27,798 nt of DNA, taken from positions 1 to 27,798 of the forward strand of contig JBBPTG010000296.1 of NCBI GenBank assembly GCA_038093975.1, in the 5' to 3' direction. Position 1 is the stretch's first letter, and every line of letters begins with the position of its first letter. This document shows positions 8,584-19,107 of this stretch, piece after piece. A program made the translations under genes and the position numbers. Source of the DNA: Chalciporus piperatus. Taxonomy: Eukaryota; Basidiomycota; Agaricomycetes; Boletales; Boletaceae. The notes under the pieces were generated by a model. The model searched no databases. It worked only from the letters and a program-made list of their open reading frames with translations, and was not told where the DNA came from.

Positions 8584-11139
8584 ATGACTGTTCCCTCCTC
8601 ACCTCGTCGTACTCGCAAGAAAAATGCAAGCCAGCACCCCGGTCGCATTGACGCACCAGCGAAACGACGGACCCCTGCTGAAAAAATGGCCGACGACCAG
8701 CATCAATTGGAAATACGGGCTGCCAACGCAAAAGCGGCCCTACTTGCCATTGACGATATTGGAGCTCTTGAGGTGACAATGAAGAGCTCACAAGCTGCTC
8801 AGCGCATTGCGAAGACGCCTGTACGACCTAAGAAGGTAGCAAGGACTCGGAAGACAGCGGTCGAGCAACTGTCTAATCAAGGTATGTGAGATGGGTTCAA
8901 AACTTGACACGCGTGAAACATACTCACCTTACTCATAGTCAACGTGACCGTCAAGAAGGAGCCCGAGGATGATGAAGTCGAGTTCGTCGGGATGAACATC
9001 AACTTGAATACCGACCGCAACAAATCCTCTAATCTTCACTTGCGGCAGGTTGCTAAAAACGCACTGACTCGCCGGCTAAAGATACGTGCCATCATTGCCG
9101 AGTTTGCGAAGGCGAACAATGTTGCGCCGCCTCGCATTGATGGCTGTGAACTAGAGGATATGTTTGACGATTTAGTGTGAGTGAACTATGTGACCACGAG
9201 TACTCACTAATAACTTGAATTGACGATATGGAACCTTGTTAGTGCTGGGACATACAATAAGCCAGAGCTCTTGAACAAAATCAAGAATTGGAACACGAGC
9301 TCTAGTTATAATCAACTGGCGGCTATCAGTGCTACTAATCGCAAACATGGCATGATAAACGGATCAACTCACAACACTTCGCACACTGCTCCACCCGAGG
9401 CTGAACCTTTTGTCGGATCGTTTGGTGAGGACTTGATTGGGGATGATTCCCAAGAGCGAGCAGCCACTGTGGCGTCGGGCAAACGACGACAGGTAAGTTA
9501 TTCGCGAGAGAGGAATGTGACAAAAAATACTCGTTTTTTTACAGGTCATCGCTGGCCTGACAGCTGTACCGCTGGCGCTCAAGCAAGCCGAGCCGATGCT
9601 TAAGAGGAAGCAACCCCCGTCTGGATATTCCACCCCCTCCGAAGCGAGCGATGAAGGGGAGGCTCACGATGAAGATGATGACGACGACATGGATGTCGAG
9701 GAAGAAGTCATCGAGTTCCAGCCTCGTCAAACTAAGCAGGTGAGTAGCCACACTGTCTCCATGAGTATCGTGCTTACACACCACATGCTACCGCACGGTT
9801 CTATCAGAAACCTGTCACGGTGGTTGATAGTCGGCCTTCTAAAAAAATCAAGACCGAATCGAAAACCCTTCCTGTACCTGAAACACCGGTTGCGAGCAGA
9901 CAGCTGGCCATCATTACGCCAATCAACACCACCCCCCCCCGCTCCTATCAGCACTGTTCGGTCTGCACCTGTCACCACTGACACTGTGCCCGTCGCTGTT
10001 GTCCCCCCCACTCCAATCCGTGGTCCCTTACCTTCGGGCCCCGTTCCAACCCCAATGCCACCGATTGCTAGCGCTCCCACACGCCGCTCTACCAACAGCC
10101 TTCCCGTTAGCTTGGTGAACAATGGTGACTGGAAGACGTGGATTATCCCGACACTTCTACTCTGGATAGGCTCTCACCTCGATGTCTGGGATATAGTGAG
10201 GGGCGAAATTTCCTTCGCCCTTAAGAGCATCATCGGATCGAATCCGAGCATTGACATGGCAGATATGGATTTCGGAGTCAAGGGTGCTATAGTCTCAGTG
10301 GTCAGTTCAGTCTATTATTACCTAATCAGCATCAGTGGATCATCAGATTAACATTGAATCATACCCTATCGTACATCTCAGGCCTATCAGCGAGTATGTG
10401 ATTGGCGACACAATATCGGGCACATGGGGAGCATCCTTACCATCAACTTCTTAGTCAGCGCCGGCGAGAACAACGATGAAGTACAGGAAATGGCCGACAT
10501 GTTGCTCGATGGTCTGGCTTTCCTCTATGAGGACCTCGACAGCAGCAATCGCAACAAAGCCTTCCGCTCGACCTTGATCGTACAACTCCTCGCTGCAACC
10601 CATCTCCAAAACATCAGGGGCGCTCGCACGGATATTGCAGGTCTTGCTGAGTTTGGGGGCTACCATGGCGTCATCGGTCTTTGTGCAGCGGCGGTAGATT
10701 CATTCTTCTACTTATGCTTATTATACGACTAACCATGCTTTTGCGTTCCTAGATTGAACGTGCGTTACGGATGGCTCAGAAGGGCGAGTTGAATAACACG
10801 ATCGCGCTTGCAAGAATCGAGGGTACCACCGGGAAGATCAACCTCAAGCTACCTCTAAAGCTCAACCAAGTCTCCGGAAAAGAGAGCATCAATGCCTATG
10901 CATTCTCTGACCAGAACTGGGGTACAGTGACACGTAAACTGGCGCGGCGTGTTAACGAGCGCACGAATGCTCAAATTGAAGTTATAGTTCAAAAGGCGCG
11001 TGATTCCCTGGTCACACTCCTGCCCCAACAGGAGTCCACTATCAATGGCGGCGGGGAAGAAGGGTCAGATGACGAATACTCTCGTATCTGTAAGAATCAC
11101 AGTCACGTTTATGAGTACTGCTCACCGGTTTTTTCAGGA
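8584..11139 (+). CDS. Uncharacterised basidiomycete nuclear-like protein, eight exons, one frameshift
   Basis: Exons by splice signals: 8584..8881, 8939..9176, 9243..9492, 9545..9739, 9808..10300, 10382..10693, 10753..11089, 11138..11139. The N-terminus is basic (SPRRTRKKNA). An acidic stretch (DEDDDDDMDVEEE), a possible nuclear signal (SRPSKKIKTESK) and a Pro-rich linker follow. The C-terminal 300 residues form a helical domain (WDIVRGEI, AYQRVCDWRHNIG, GLAFLYEDL, IERALRMAQKGEL) that I recall as common in mushroom genomes, without a known function. A C9 run at 9932-9940 puts the frame one base out: exon 5 is 493 nt where 492 would fit. The TGA stop is made across the last intron (T|GA). Divergence from Plavaka suggests it may be a passenger of the same transposon, which is inference. 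Confidence 0.7.
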
Positions 11140-11580
11140 TCTCCGTTGCTGTGCCGTGGACCACCCCCAGTATACCCTCGTTCGGGACACCAATACCCTC
11201 GATCCCGGACACCAATACCCTCGTTCTGTTCATGATGCCGTCCCCCTCTCGTTTCCCAACAGTTGACCCGCTCTTGTCATCACTTCGTTGTCATTCCTTT
11301 CACCTACTGGTTTTGCTTATCACAGTCTTGTCGCTCGCTTAGCTCAGCATGGCAGCCGGCGTGTTGGGGCGCCATTGCTTATTCTACAGCTTCTATGTAC
11401 TTGCTTGTCAACTTATATAATCTCAGCTGTCCTTGCTCGAACACACCCAAGCTCAATTAAGTGTCAAATAAGTTGATTGTAAGAACTGGAACCTACTGGA
11501 ACAAGTAGTTTCTACTTGGGGACCACTTTACTTACCGAGTGCTTAAATGTTCGATAAGTTCAATTAAGTATGAACCAGCA
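11140..11580. other. Gap between the uncharacterised gene and the CACTA body
   Basis: No gene was found in these 440 bp. They hold the 22-bp minisatellite, an AAGTAG/CTACTT hairpin near 11504-11518, and AT-rich sequence with repeated AATTAAG words at about 11455 and 11563. The right border of the Plavaka unit and any lost 5' part of the CACTA gene should lie here. Confidence 0.5.
11168..11226. repeat. Minisatellite, about three units of 21-22 bp
   Basis: The motif ACCAATACCCTCG recurs with small changes (AGTATACCCTCG, then twice CACCAATACCCTCG), joined by TTCGGGA or ATCCCGGA. It starts 29 bp after the stop of the preceding gene, so it would lie in its 3' UTR. Confidence 0.75.
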
Positions 11581-14500
11581 ATGTGTGAATTTCCTGATGT
11601 GGAGGTGGGCACAGAAGTTCAAGTTGCTGCGAGTAGGGAGAAGGTCTGGGAGAACCAGGAGAGCCCAGATGAGTGCAGCGAGAATGAGGACCCAGAGATC
11701 ATGAATGAAGAAGACGGTGGCGAGCCCTCTAGCGACACTCCCAGCGAGCCAAGCTTACAATCAACTGGGCACCTCGAACTTCCGTTCGATGAAGAGGAAG
11801 AAGCCGATTTCAGTTTCCACCTTTCGCTCACTGAGATTGAGGCACAGCTGGAGGAATGGCTCGGACCAGCGCAGGAAGCCGAGCTGCATTCTATTCGTAT
11901 GTTCTCTATTTTCGTGTGTGATCCCATCACTGAATGTTAGATGCCAGGAAACCAGATTCTTACAGATGAAGACCGCGACAATATCCGAGCATTCAAACTC
12001 AAGATGATTTCCAACATGCCGAGGAAGGTTTATGACCAGCTCCGTCACTCATTTAGACACAAGATCACACTTGACTCGCAATGGGTCGTACTGCATCGTA
12101 TCGCACTGCTCGCTGGCATCGAGCCTCTCAAGGTTGACTGCTGCATTAAATCTTGTGTCGCATACACCCGCCAGTACATTCATCACGAAGAGTGTCCATT
12201 TTGTAAAGAACCCCGCTATACGCCCTCCCGGAAGTCCCGTCGGGTCTTCTCTTATCTCCCCATCACCCCGCGCTTGCAAGCATTTTTCCAGAACGAGTCC
12301 ACCGTTCAATCTCTTCTATATCGTCATACCTTCACTTCCTTGCCCAACACGATAAGCGATGTGTTTGACGGCGAGTGGTACCACATCCTTCAAAACACAG
12401 CTGTCACCGTAGACAACATTCCACTATCTCACACGTATTTCAGCCATAAGTACGACATCGCACTGGGACTTTCGGTGGACAGTTACCTTCTGTTCAAACG
12501 CCGGCGGGGTGGACCCTCTGCTACACCGGTCATACTCCAGAACTTCAATCTCCCACCACAGATACGCACACACTTAGAACATCTAATCTGCGTCGGAGTC
12601 ATACCAGGACCACATCAGCCAAAGGACCTTGCATCTTTCCTTGCCCCCCTTGACGACAAACTCGCCGCTCTTGCCAGTGGCGTCCAAACGTTTGACTCAC
12701 TCTCCCATCAGCGTTTCAATCTCCATGCATATCTTTTATTCAAAAATGGCGATATCGTCGCAGTCGAGAAAATACTCAACATCAAGGGGCACAATGGCCT
12801 CTGTCCTTGCCGGTCGTGCAAAATTCGCGGTGTCCGCAACGTGACAGCAAAGGGTACCACGTACTATATTCCCCTCACTACACCCAAGGTCACTCATCAG
12901 ACGCGCCCTTCAGTCGAACCAGGTTCATTAGACTTGCGCACACATGCTGAGTACCTCATAACCATCGCGAAACTCGATCTCACTGCCAATCCCACTTTGA
13001 CGAAGACCAAGCATGCCGACATCGCAAAGCAAAGTGGCATACGCGGGCCACCAGTACTGCGTCGTGTAAACAGCATTGATTACGCGCGATCGATCCCCTG
13101 GGAGTGGATGCACCTATTCTTGGAGAATGTAATTCCCACTCTTGTGGATCACTGGACTGGGCGATTCAAGGGCCTCGACTCCGGACGAGAGAACTATGAA
13201 ATTGTTCCTCACATTTGGTTGCAAGTTGGGAAAGAAACGGCTGACACGGTTAAGCATATTCCTGCTACGTTCGTACGCATGCTAGGCAACATTGCGGAGG
13301 ATCGCTCGACATTCACAGCCGAGGCATGGGGATTTTGGTTCATGTATATGGCGCCAATTTTGCTCAAGGGTCGTTTTCCGAATGACAAGATTTACAAGCA
13401 CATGCTTCTCTTGGCCCAGTTGATGAAGAAGATGGTGCAGTTCGAGCTCACCATGGACGAAGTTGATGAGATCGAGAAAGGATTGATCCGATGGGTAACA
13501 CTGTATGAAAGGTATGCCACACTGAACCAATTTCTGATCACGCGGTTGAGAGGCACTAAACGAACACATAGATACTATTATCAGTATGATGAACAGCGGC
13601 TCTCGACGTGCACACTTCCGATTCACGGCCTGCTGCACGTTGCAGAAGGAATCAGATTTTGTGGCCCAGTCTGGACAAGCTGGACCTTCTCAATGGAGCG
13701 ATTTTGTGGCATCTTACAAGCGGGTCTGCATTCACGACGGTCTCCATGGAGCAACCTAGATCGCCGGGTCCTCAATATGGCATATCTGGGACAACTCAAA
13801 GTGAAGTATGATCTGGATAATGAGTTGGCAGAGTTTGGTTATGTTCGCGGTCGGGGGGAGGAACTTTCAAGAAGCGAGCATGACTATCCGGGCTGTGCGT
13901 CGTTCAGGTTTAGTTTGGACTCGGAGCGTGTCAACTGACTGAACATCATTTTTGCAGATCCCATGCAGGCATTACTGGGTCCTTATCGTGCAGCGTATCA
14001 GCCAGACAAGGAGCTGCGTCGTCGAGTTGTCGTCTACCTCAAAGCAATCATCGGTGGGCGGGAAGACCAACTCCTGGCCAACTTACCACGAATCATGCCA
14101 TCATGGTCCAAACTGCGAATCCGCGAGGGTGGGGACAGAATTCAGACACGCCGCTCCTTGCGAAGCAGGGCGGAGTCACAACGTGATAATACATTCGTGC
14201 GTGTAAGTGGCACTCATGCCAGTCCAACAATAGCGATGTCAACACATACCTACTAACGGTTACAAACAGTATGAAGTATTGTACGAAAGCTTCGCGAACG
14301 AAGAGGGATTCATGAAGATCCATTACGGTCAACTTGAACAAATCCTTGTTTGCTCCTTTGGTGCCGAGGCTGTGTGGAAACACCTTCGCGACTCCACCTT
14401 ACTCCTTGCGCTCATCACGCCCGCAAAGACAGATGGTACAGACGCAGTGATTACAACACTAACCTTCTCCCAATTCTTAGCCCCCGTCATTACGGATTTG

Positions 14501-14650
14501 CGGAACATCAAAGCGGGTATTGGGAGAGTGGCGAGTCGTGAGCATTGGGGTATTATTGACCGCTCTGCAGGGTCAGCGAGAACGAGTTTTGTACCTGATG
14601 AAGCTGAGGTGAATCCTGATGGGAAAGACCAGGATGAGGACCAGGATTAG
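11581..14650 (+). CDS. CACTA-type (Tnp2-like) transposase, four exons, at least 962 aa, N-terminus probably missing
   Basis: Exons: 11581..11896, 11948..13894, 13958..14202, 14270..14650, with introns of 51, 63 and 67 nt that keep the frame. The first 100 residues are acidic. Then come TDEDRDNIRAFKLKMISN, a Cys motif (CPFC, 188-191), the first catalytic-type Asp in LGLSVDSYLLFKRRRGG (D283), the second in NGDIVAVEK (D374), and GHNGLCPCRSC (C391, C393, C396). The order matches the Tnp2 family (transposase_21) of CACTA elements. The C-terminal part has GLHSRRSPWSNL and MPSWSKLRIREGG. No stop or frameshift was found in the body. No zinc-finger start exists directly upstream; the fragment at 4464 may be it. 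The first in-frame ATG is 11581, though the frame is open from 11539. Confidence 0.85.
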
Positions 14651-14880
14651 TTGCACACAGACGAGTTCATACTACATCATGATTTCCAGTGAATCTGTGA
14701 TTCAGTCAATGTTTGCATTGTTGATGACCGAAGTGCGTAAATGCACTGAAAGCCCAGTGCTCCGTGTGACACTGAATACTGCTGAGAGCGGATTAGGTGA
14801 TCGACTCAATGAAAAGTCATTGTTCGGTGATCGTTGCACTGATAGCCAGCGCATTTACTACCCACAGTGAAGAGGTAGTG
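14651..14880 (+). repeat. Subterminal repeat region and right terminus of the CACTA element
   Basis: Short motifs recur: TGCACTGA at about 14744 and 14836, GACACTGAAT at 14768, TCAATG variants at 14705 and 14806, and GGTGATCG at 14796 and 14826. In CACTA elements such words near the ends bind the transposase. The last six bases GTAGTG are the inverse of CACTAC. Confidence 0.5.
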
Positions 14881-14993
14881 AAGTTGCACGAAGAGTCAAC
14901 CAATACCAATAGTGTGTTGAATTCCATGAAACGGGCCGTCGCGCTGGCGAGTACTTATGTGTAGATTTCGATGGACAGGGAACGGACGACATG

Positions 14994-15008
14994 GATAGAT
15001 AGATAGAT
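14994..15008. repeat. Short GATA microsatellite
   Basis: Three and a half GATA units lie between the CACTA end and the first ATPase gene. The rest of the 271-bp gap (14881-15151) shows no gene and probably holds the ATPase 3' UTR. Confidence 0.8.
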
Positions 15009-15151
15009 TTATCGCATTTTTTGAATAGTCATGCATGCGTGTCTAATACATGAGATGTTATAATACAGTGCCGAAAAGCGACATATCCACACTGGCACTG
15101 ATCGTGCTGCTGCGTGCAAGGCCAAAAAAAAATCCAAAAACGCAACATGTG

Positions 15152-18100
15152 TTACCATGCGATCCAAGCGACAAAAGACTAGACACGACACAAACGCCCA
15201 GTCAGCACCCGTGTAACGACAGGGATAACTTCAAACTCGAGCTCACCTTGGGATACGACCTCACGATCAACTTGCGCAACTCGTCCACCAACAATATTCC
15301 AAGCCCGAAAGTGATAGGAATACCCCAGAACATTGCAGGGATGGGCCGCATGAAGAACACGCTCTGAAGACCAGGTCCGTAGCAGTTGACGACGGCGATG
15401 ACGACAGTGGCCACCATGCTAATCGGCACGACCAAGTTGCGGCGGGGACCCCAGAAGGGGTTCGAGCTGAGCATCGAGACGCGACGGTTGCGAACGGCGA
15501 GCAACGTGCCCCATTGACAAAAAACGACCGTGACGTAGCTGATGACGATCGGATAAATGTTCAGCGGGTGCACGAATGAGAACGGTGTCGAGAGCACTTA
15601 CTAGATGGAACTGCCGACGTAGACGAATTCGTTCAGTTGGTCACCGGTGAAACCCATCCAACCATCTGTCCATTTGTTGTACACCAACATGACATCGTAG
15701 AAGGAAAGACCTTGGCGCTGCATGTATAGGAACCACATTCCCATAGCGCACGGCCAGACCATGGCACCGATAACCTGGATAATTGTCAACGTGGATTCTC
15801 TGGATAAATTCATGCTGATAACTTACAAAGTACACCTGGAAGAACAAGCGCCAGTCAGTCAAGCGGTCGGTGCGTGCGTTGCGAGGTTTGCGAGTCATGA
15901 GATCTGTCGTGCGTGAGTACGGACACAAGAACATTCAGAAAAAATGCTACACTCACCAGCTTCAGCCTTCTCGTACATCAAAGAGATGGACATGGCGACG
16001 TCATTCGTGATACAGTAGCAGACCTGTTGGTAGCTGCTCATAGGTATTTGCATACCCATGAAAACGTTGGTCAAGACAGCCATGAACTCGGTGTAACTTC
16101 CAGCCTAGAACTCCCGTCAGTCCGCATACACGCGACTCGTACCGAGGTACTCACAGGGAGCAGGTACAGGGTGACCTTCTTGAGGTTGTCGAATACCAGA
16201 CGACCCATCTCAATGGCAACGGGGATAGAAGCGAAGTCGTTGTTCAGCAAGATGATGGAGGCTGAACCGTTTGAGTCAGCGGTACGCTCGAGAGTTGAAC
16301 TCGAATCCACCTACCAGCCTCCTTGGCGACATCGCTGCCGCTTCCCATGGCCACACCGATATCAGCAGCCTTCAATGCAGGGGCATCGTTGACACCATCT
16401 CCAGTAACAGCGACAGTGTTGTCACCGCGGTACTTGATCTCTTCGACGATCTTCATCTTCTGGTCGGGGGTCGTGCGAGCAAAGACGATTTCAGTGTACA
16501 TGCCAACAACAACATCCCAGTCGGGAGCTGTGAGAGAGGAAACATCGTCTCCGGTAAGAACAAGGGATCTGATCGGGTCGTCTTCGCCAGGCTTGATAAG
16601 GTAACGAGACTCAGGAGAGGCCTTCTCGGACGCAGCTGATCTAACATCCTCGATGGTGTCGATGCGCTCTTGAGTAATAATTCCAACCTTGGGGTACACA
16701 GTGAATACAGGAAACATCGCAAGCGCTAAAGAAATAAATACCTGACGGGCGATGGCGACAGCGGTAAGCTTGAAGTCACCAGTGACCATGAATACGCGAA
16801 CACCGGCGCCTCTGATGACGTTGATAGCATCTGAGACATCGTCACGAGGAGGGTCACGAAGAGCAACGAGGCCGACGAGAGTGAGCTCTTGCATCTCAGA
16901 GTACATCAACTCTTCCACGTCATTGGGGGAAAGACCAAGCCCGGTGTCGTCCAAGGACTTGCGGCACCTGTGTGACGAGGATTCAACATCAGGTATCAAA
17001 AGAGGGAAAGTGTGGAATGCTTACAGCGCAAGAACACGCTTGCCTTCGCTGGACCATTCGTTCTGGAGGGCAGAGAGACGTTGCCTTTCGACTGCACCAA
17101 AAGGTATCGAGGTGCCATCGCTCTGAAGCACCCTGCTACACGAGCGGAACAAGACATCAGGTGCACCCTTGACAAGCATCCATGCCGACTCCGAGCTCTT
17201 CTCGGACTCCTCGGGTGTCACGACAGTGAGTGCCCACTTGTTACGAGAGTTGAAAGGAATCTCAAAGGTCTTGGTCCAAGAGTTCAAGAGCTTGGTGGTG
17301 CTGATGTCGAGGACAGGGATATCGAGTGCCTCAGAGAAGCGAAGAAGAGCAGTGTCGGTAGGGTCACCCTTGACTGTACGCTCCTCGATGGGCTTGTTCA
17401 GAGTAGTAGCGTCGAATTTGGCAGCGTTGCAAAGGCGCGCGACCTGGTGGAAGACTTTAAGTCCAGCGAATCTGGAAGGGTCGCTGGCCTTCGCAATCGA
17501 CTCGCGCAGCTCGCGAACTGCAAAGTGATTGTCGAGGAAAGCAATGTTCGCCAGCATCTATATGATCTAATTAGCGTCGAAAAAAAAAATCCGACGACAC
17601 GAAGACGCACCATCTTTCCGGCTGTGAGCGTACCAGTCTTGTCCGAGCACAAGACGGACATGCATCCGAGGGTCTCGATAGTGGCCAAGTTCTTGACCAA
17701 GACGTTGCGCTTAGCCATGCGGCGCGCAATGACGGTCAACGAGAGGGCAACGCAGACGGGTAAACCCTGGGGAAAAGTATTCGCAGCGAATCAAAGAAGA
17801 TAATGGATGGAGACGTACCTGAGGGACAAAGGCCGTAAGACAACCGATGGAGTTGGAGATGGCGGAACTGATCGTGTCGTAACCAGGGTATGAAGTGCGG
17901 AGCCAAACACCGTAGAGTAGGAGCGACAAGCAAAAGAAGAACAAGGCAAGAGAGGAGATGATCTTTGTGAAGAACCAGACCTCCTTCTGGATAGTGGTAA
18001 GCTTGAACTTCTTTTCACCAGACATGGCGACCAAGCGTCCCATAACAGTTCTGTCACCAGTGGCAAAGACGACACCAACGCAGTTACCCTGGGTAACGAA

Positions 18101-19107
18101 GGTCGAGTTCAGAGCCAAGTTGCGGGTTTCAAGGGCGTTGTCTGAGGTGGAGTCCAAGGCGCCGGGAATCATGTCACTATGGGTAGATAGCCATTAGCAC
18201 TTCCATGTCCAACGAACTCTGAACGAAGGACAAACTTACCTCTCGCCAGTGAGGAGGGATCGGTCGAAACGCAGATCAGAGGAGGCTTTCACAATACGCA
18301 AATCTGCCGGAACACGGTCACCAGCACCAAGGAGGACGACATCACCAACGACAATCTCGGTTGCAGCAATGAGTCGCTGCTGTCCGTCGCGGATAACAGA
18401 AGCTTCTTCCGCAATGAGCGACTTGATAGAGCGCATAATTCTGCTGGCGTTCCAGTCGACTAGGGCATAGAATGCAGCAGAGACAATGATGACGATGAGC
18501 TATGACAGTGAATACGTTAACAAGAGGGGAAGCAGTTGAAAGAAGAGTCCTCACCAAGAGGATTGCGACACCAAGGTTGAAGACTAAAGGACTGGGCTCG
18601 CCCAAGGGCTTGTAGGAGAGCTAACGAGATTGCATTGAGATCAACCCGAAAGAAAAAGAAACGAGATGGACGTACGATCATAGTGATAAAGGCAATCCAC
18701 ATCAGGAAGTTGAAACCACCAAAAACATAGTTGGCGATCTTCTTCCAGTATTGGGTCGGAGGGGCACTGATGACGTTGTTTCCATCCTGGGTCTTGCGTT
18801 GTACCGCAGCAGCGTCAAGGCCGTGAACGGGGTGGGTGGAGTAGCGAGTATAAGTTTCCTCTGGACTTATGAGATGGACGTCGATGCTTGCGATGGCATC
18901 AGCTGGATCCGCAGCGTTCTTCGACTTTGCAGGGAGCTGTTTTTCTTCGACGCGCACTGAGACCGTGCGATAGCTGACAGACGACGAGTTAATCACTCAT
19001 GCACGCTGGAAAGGGAGAGTAAAAAGAGCGTACTTGATGGGGATCCTATAGTTCGGGATCTTGTCGGCGGCATTGGACATCCTCGAGTTGGTCTTGCGGA
19101 ATTCCAT
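15152..19107 (-). CDS. P-type ATPase, Na+,K+-ATPase alpha-like (IIC), copy A, 15 exons, 1055 aa
   Basis: Exons: complement(15152..15178, 15247..15538, 15602..15774, 15827..15903, 15957..16104, 16155..16261, 16315..16687, 16742..16967, 17025..17557, 17611..17766, 17819..18176, 18240..18499, 18555..18620, 18676..18973, 19034..19107). It is a membrane pump driven by ATP, probably for alkali cations. It has TGES (230-233), SDKTGTLT with the phosphorylated D394, KGAPD in the nucleotide domain, TGDGVNDAP (D754, D758) and an M5-M10 region aligned to Na,K-ATPase, including [22 protein letters not shown] and DELRKLIVR. The M4 motif is PQGL, not PEGL (Q352), and the position of D804 of Na,K-ATPase is C848; E823 and D852 match E779 and D808. 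A later ATG at 19080 could also be the start. It lies 974 bp downstream of its paralogue's 3' end in the same orientation. Ion specificity is unknown. Confidence 0.93.

Larger units (their letters stand above)
11581..14880 (+). mobile_element. CACTA transposon, body and right end
   Basis: The transposase gene is followed by 230 bp in which CACTG/CAGTG words recur about six times on both strands, like the subterminal repeats of CACTA elements. The stretch ends GAGGTAGTG at 14880; read inwards from there it starts CACTACCTC, the terminal motif that names the group. The left end was not found, so the true start may be at about 4.3 kb if the element is split by the Plavaka pair. Confidence 0.55.

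Noticed and set aside
11330..11400. tRNA box A-like TTAGCTCAGCATGG
   Set aside because: No box B and no cloverleaf could be formed downstream.
4816..11406. Inverted 9-bp match AAGCAAGTA / TACTTGCTT as Plavaka terminal repeats
   Set aside because: About one such match is expected by chance; the match does not extend in either direction.
4749..11570. TTAAGTA at 4749-4755 and 11564-11570 as a target duplication flanking the Plavaka pair
   Set aside because: A 7-bp match is expected by chance between two flanks of this size, and no inverted ends adjoin it.
15602..15604. TAG after GSSI as the stop of ATPase copy A
   Set aside because: The TAG overlaps the GTAAGT donor; splicing 15539-15601 restores the frame into M9 exactly as in copy B.
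17767..17821. PQGL as an artefact of a misplaced splice junction
   Set aside because: Copy B codes PQGLP within an unbroken exon, so the Gln is real in both.
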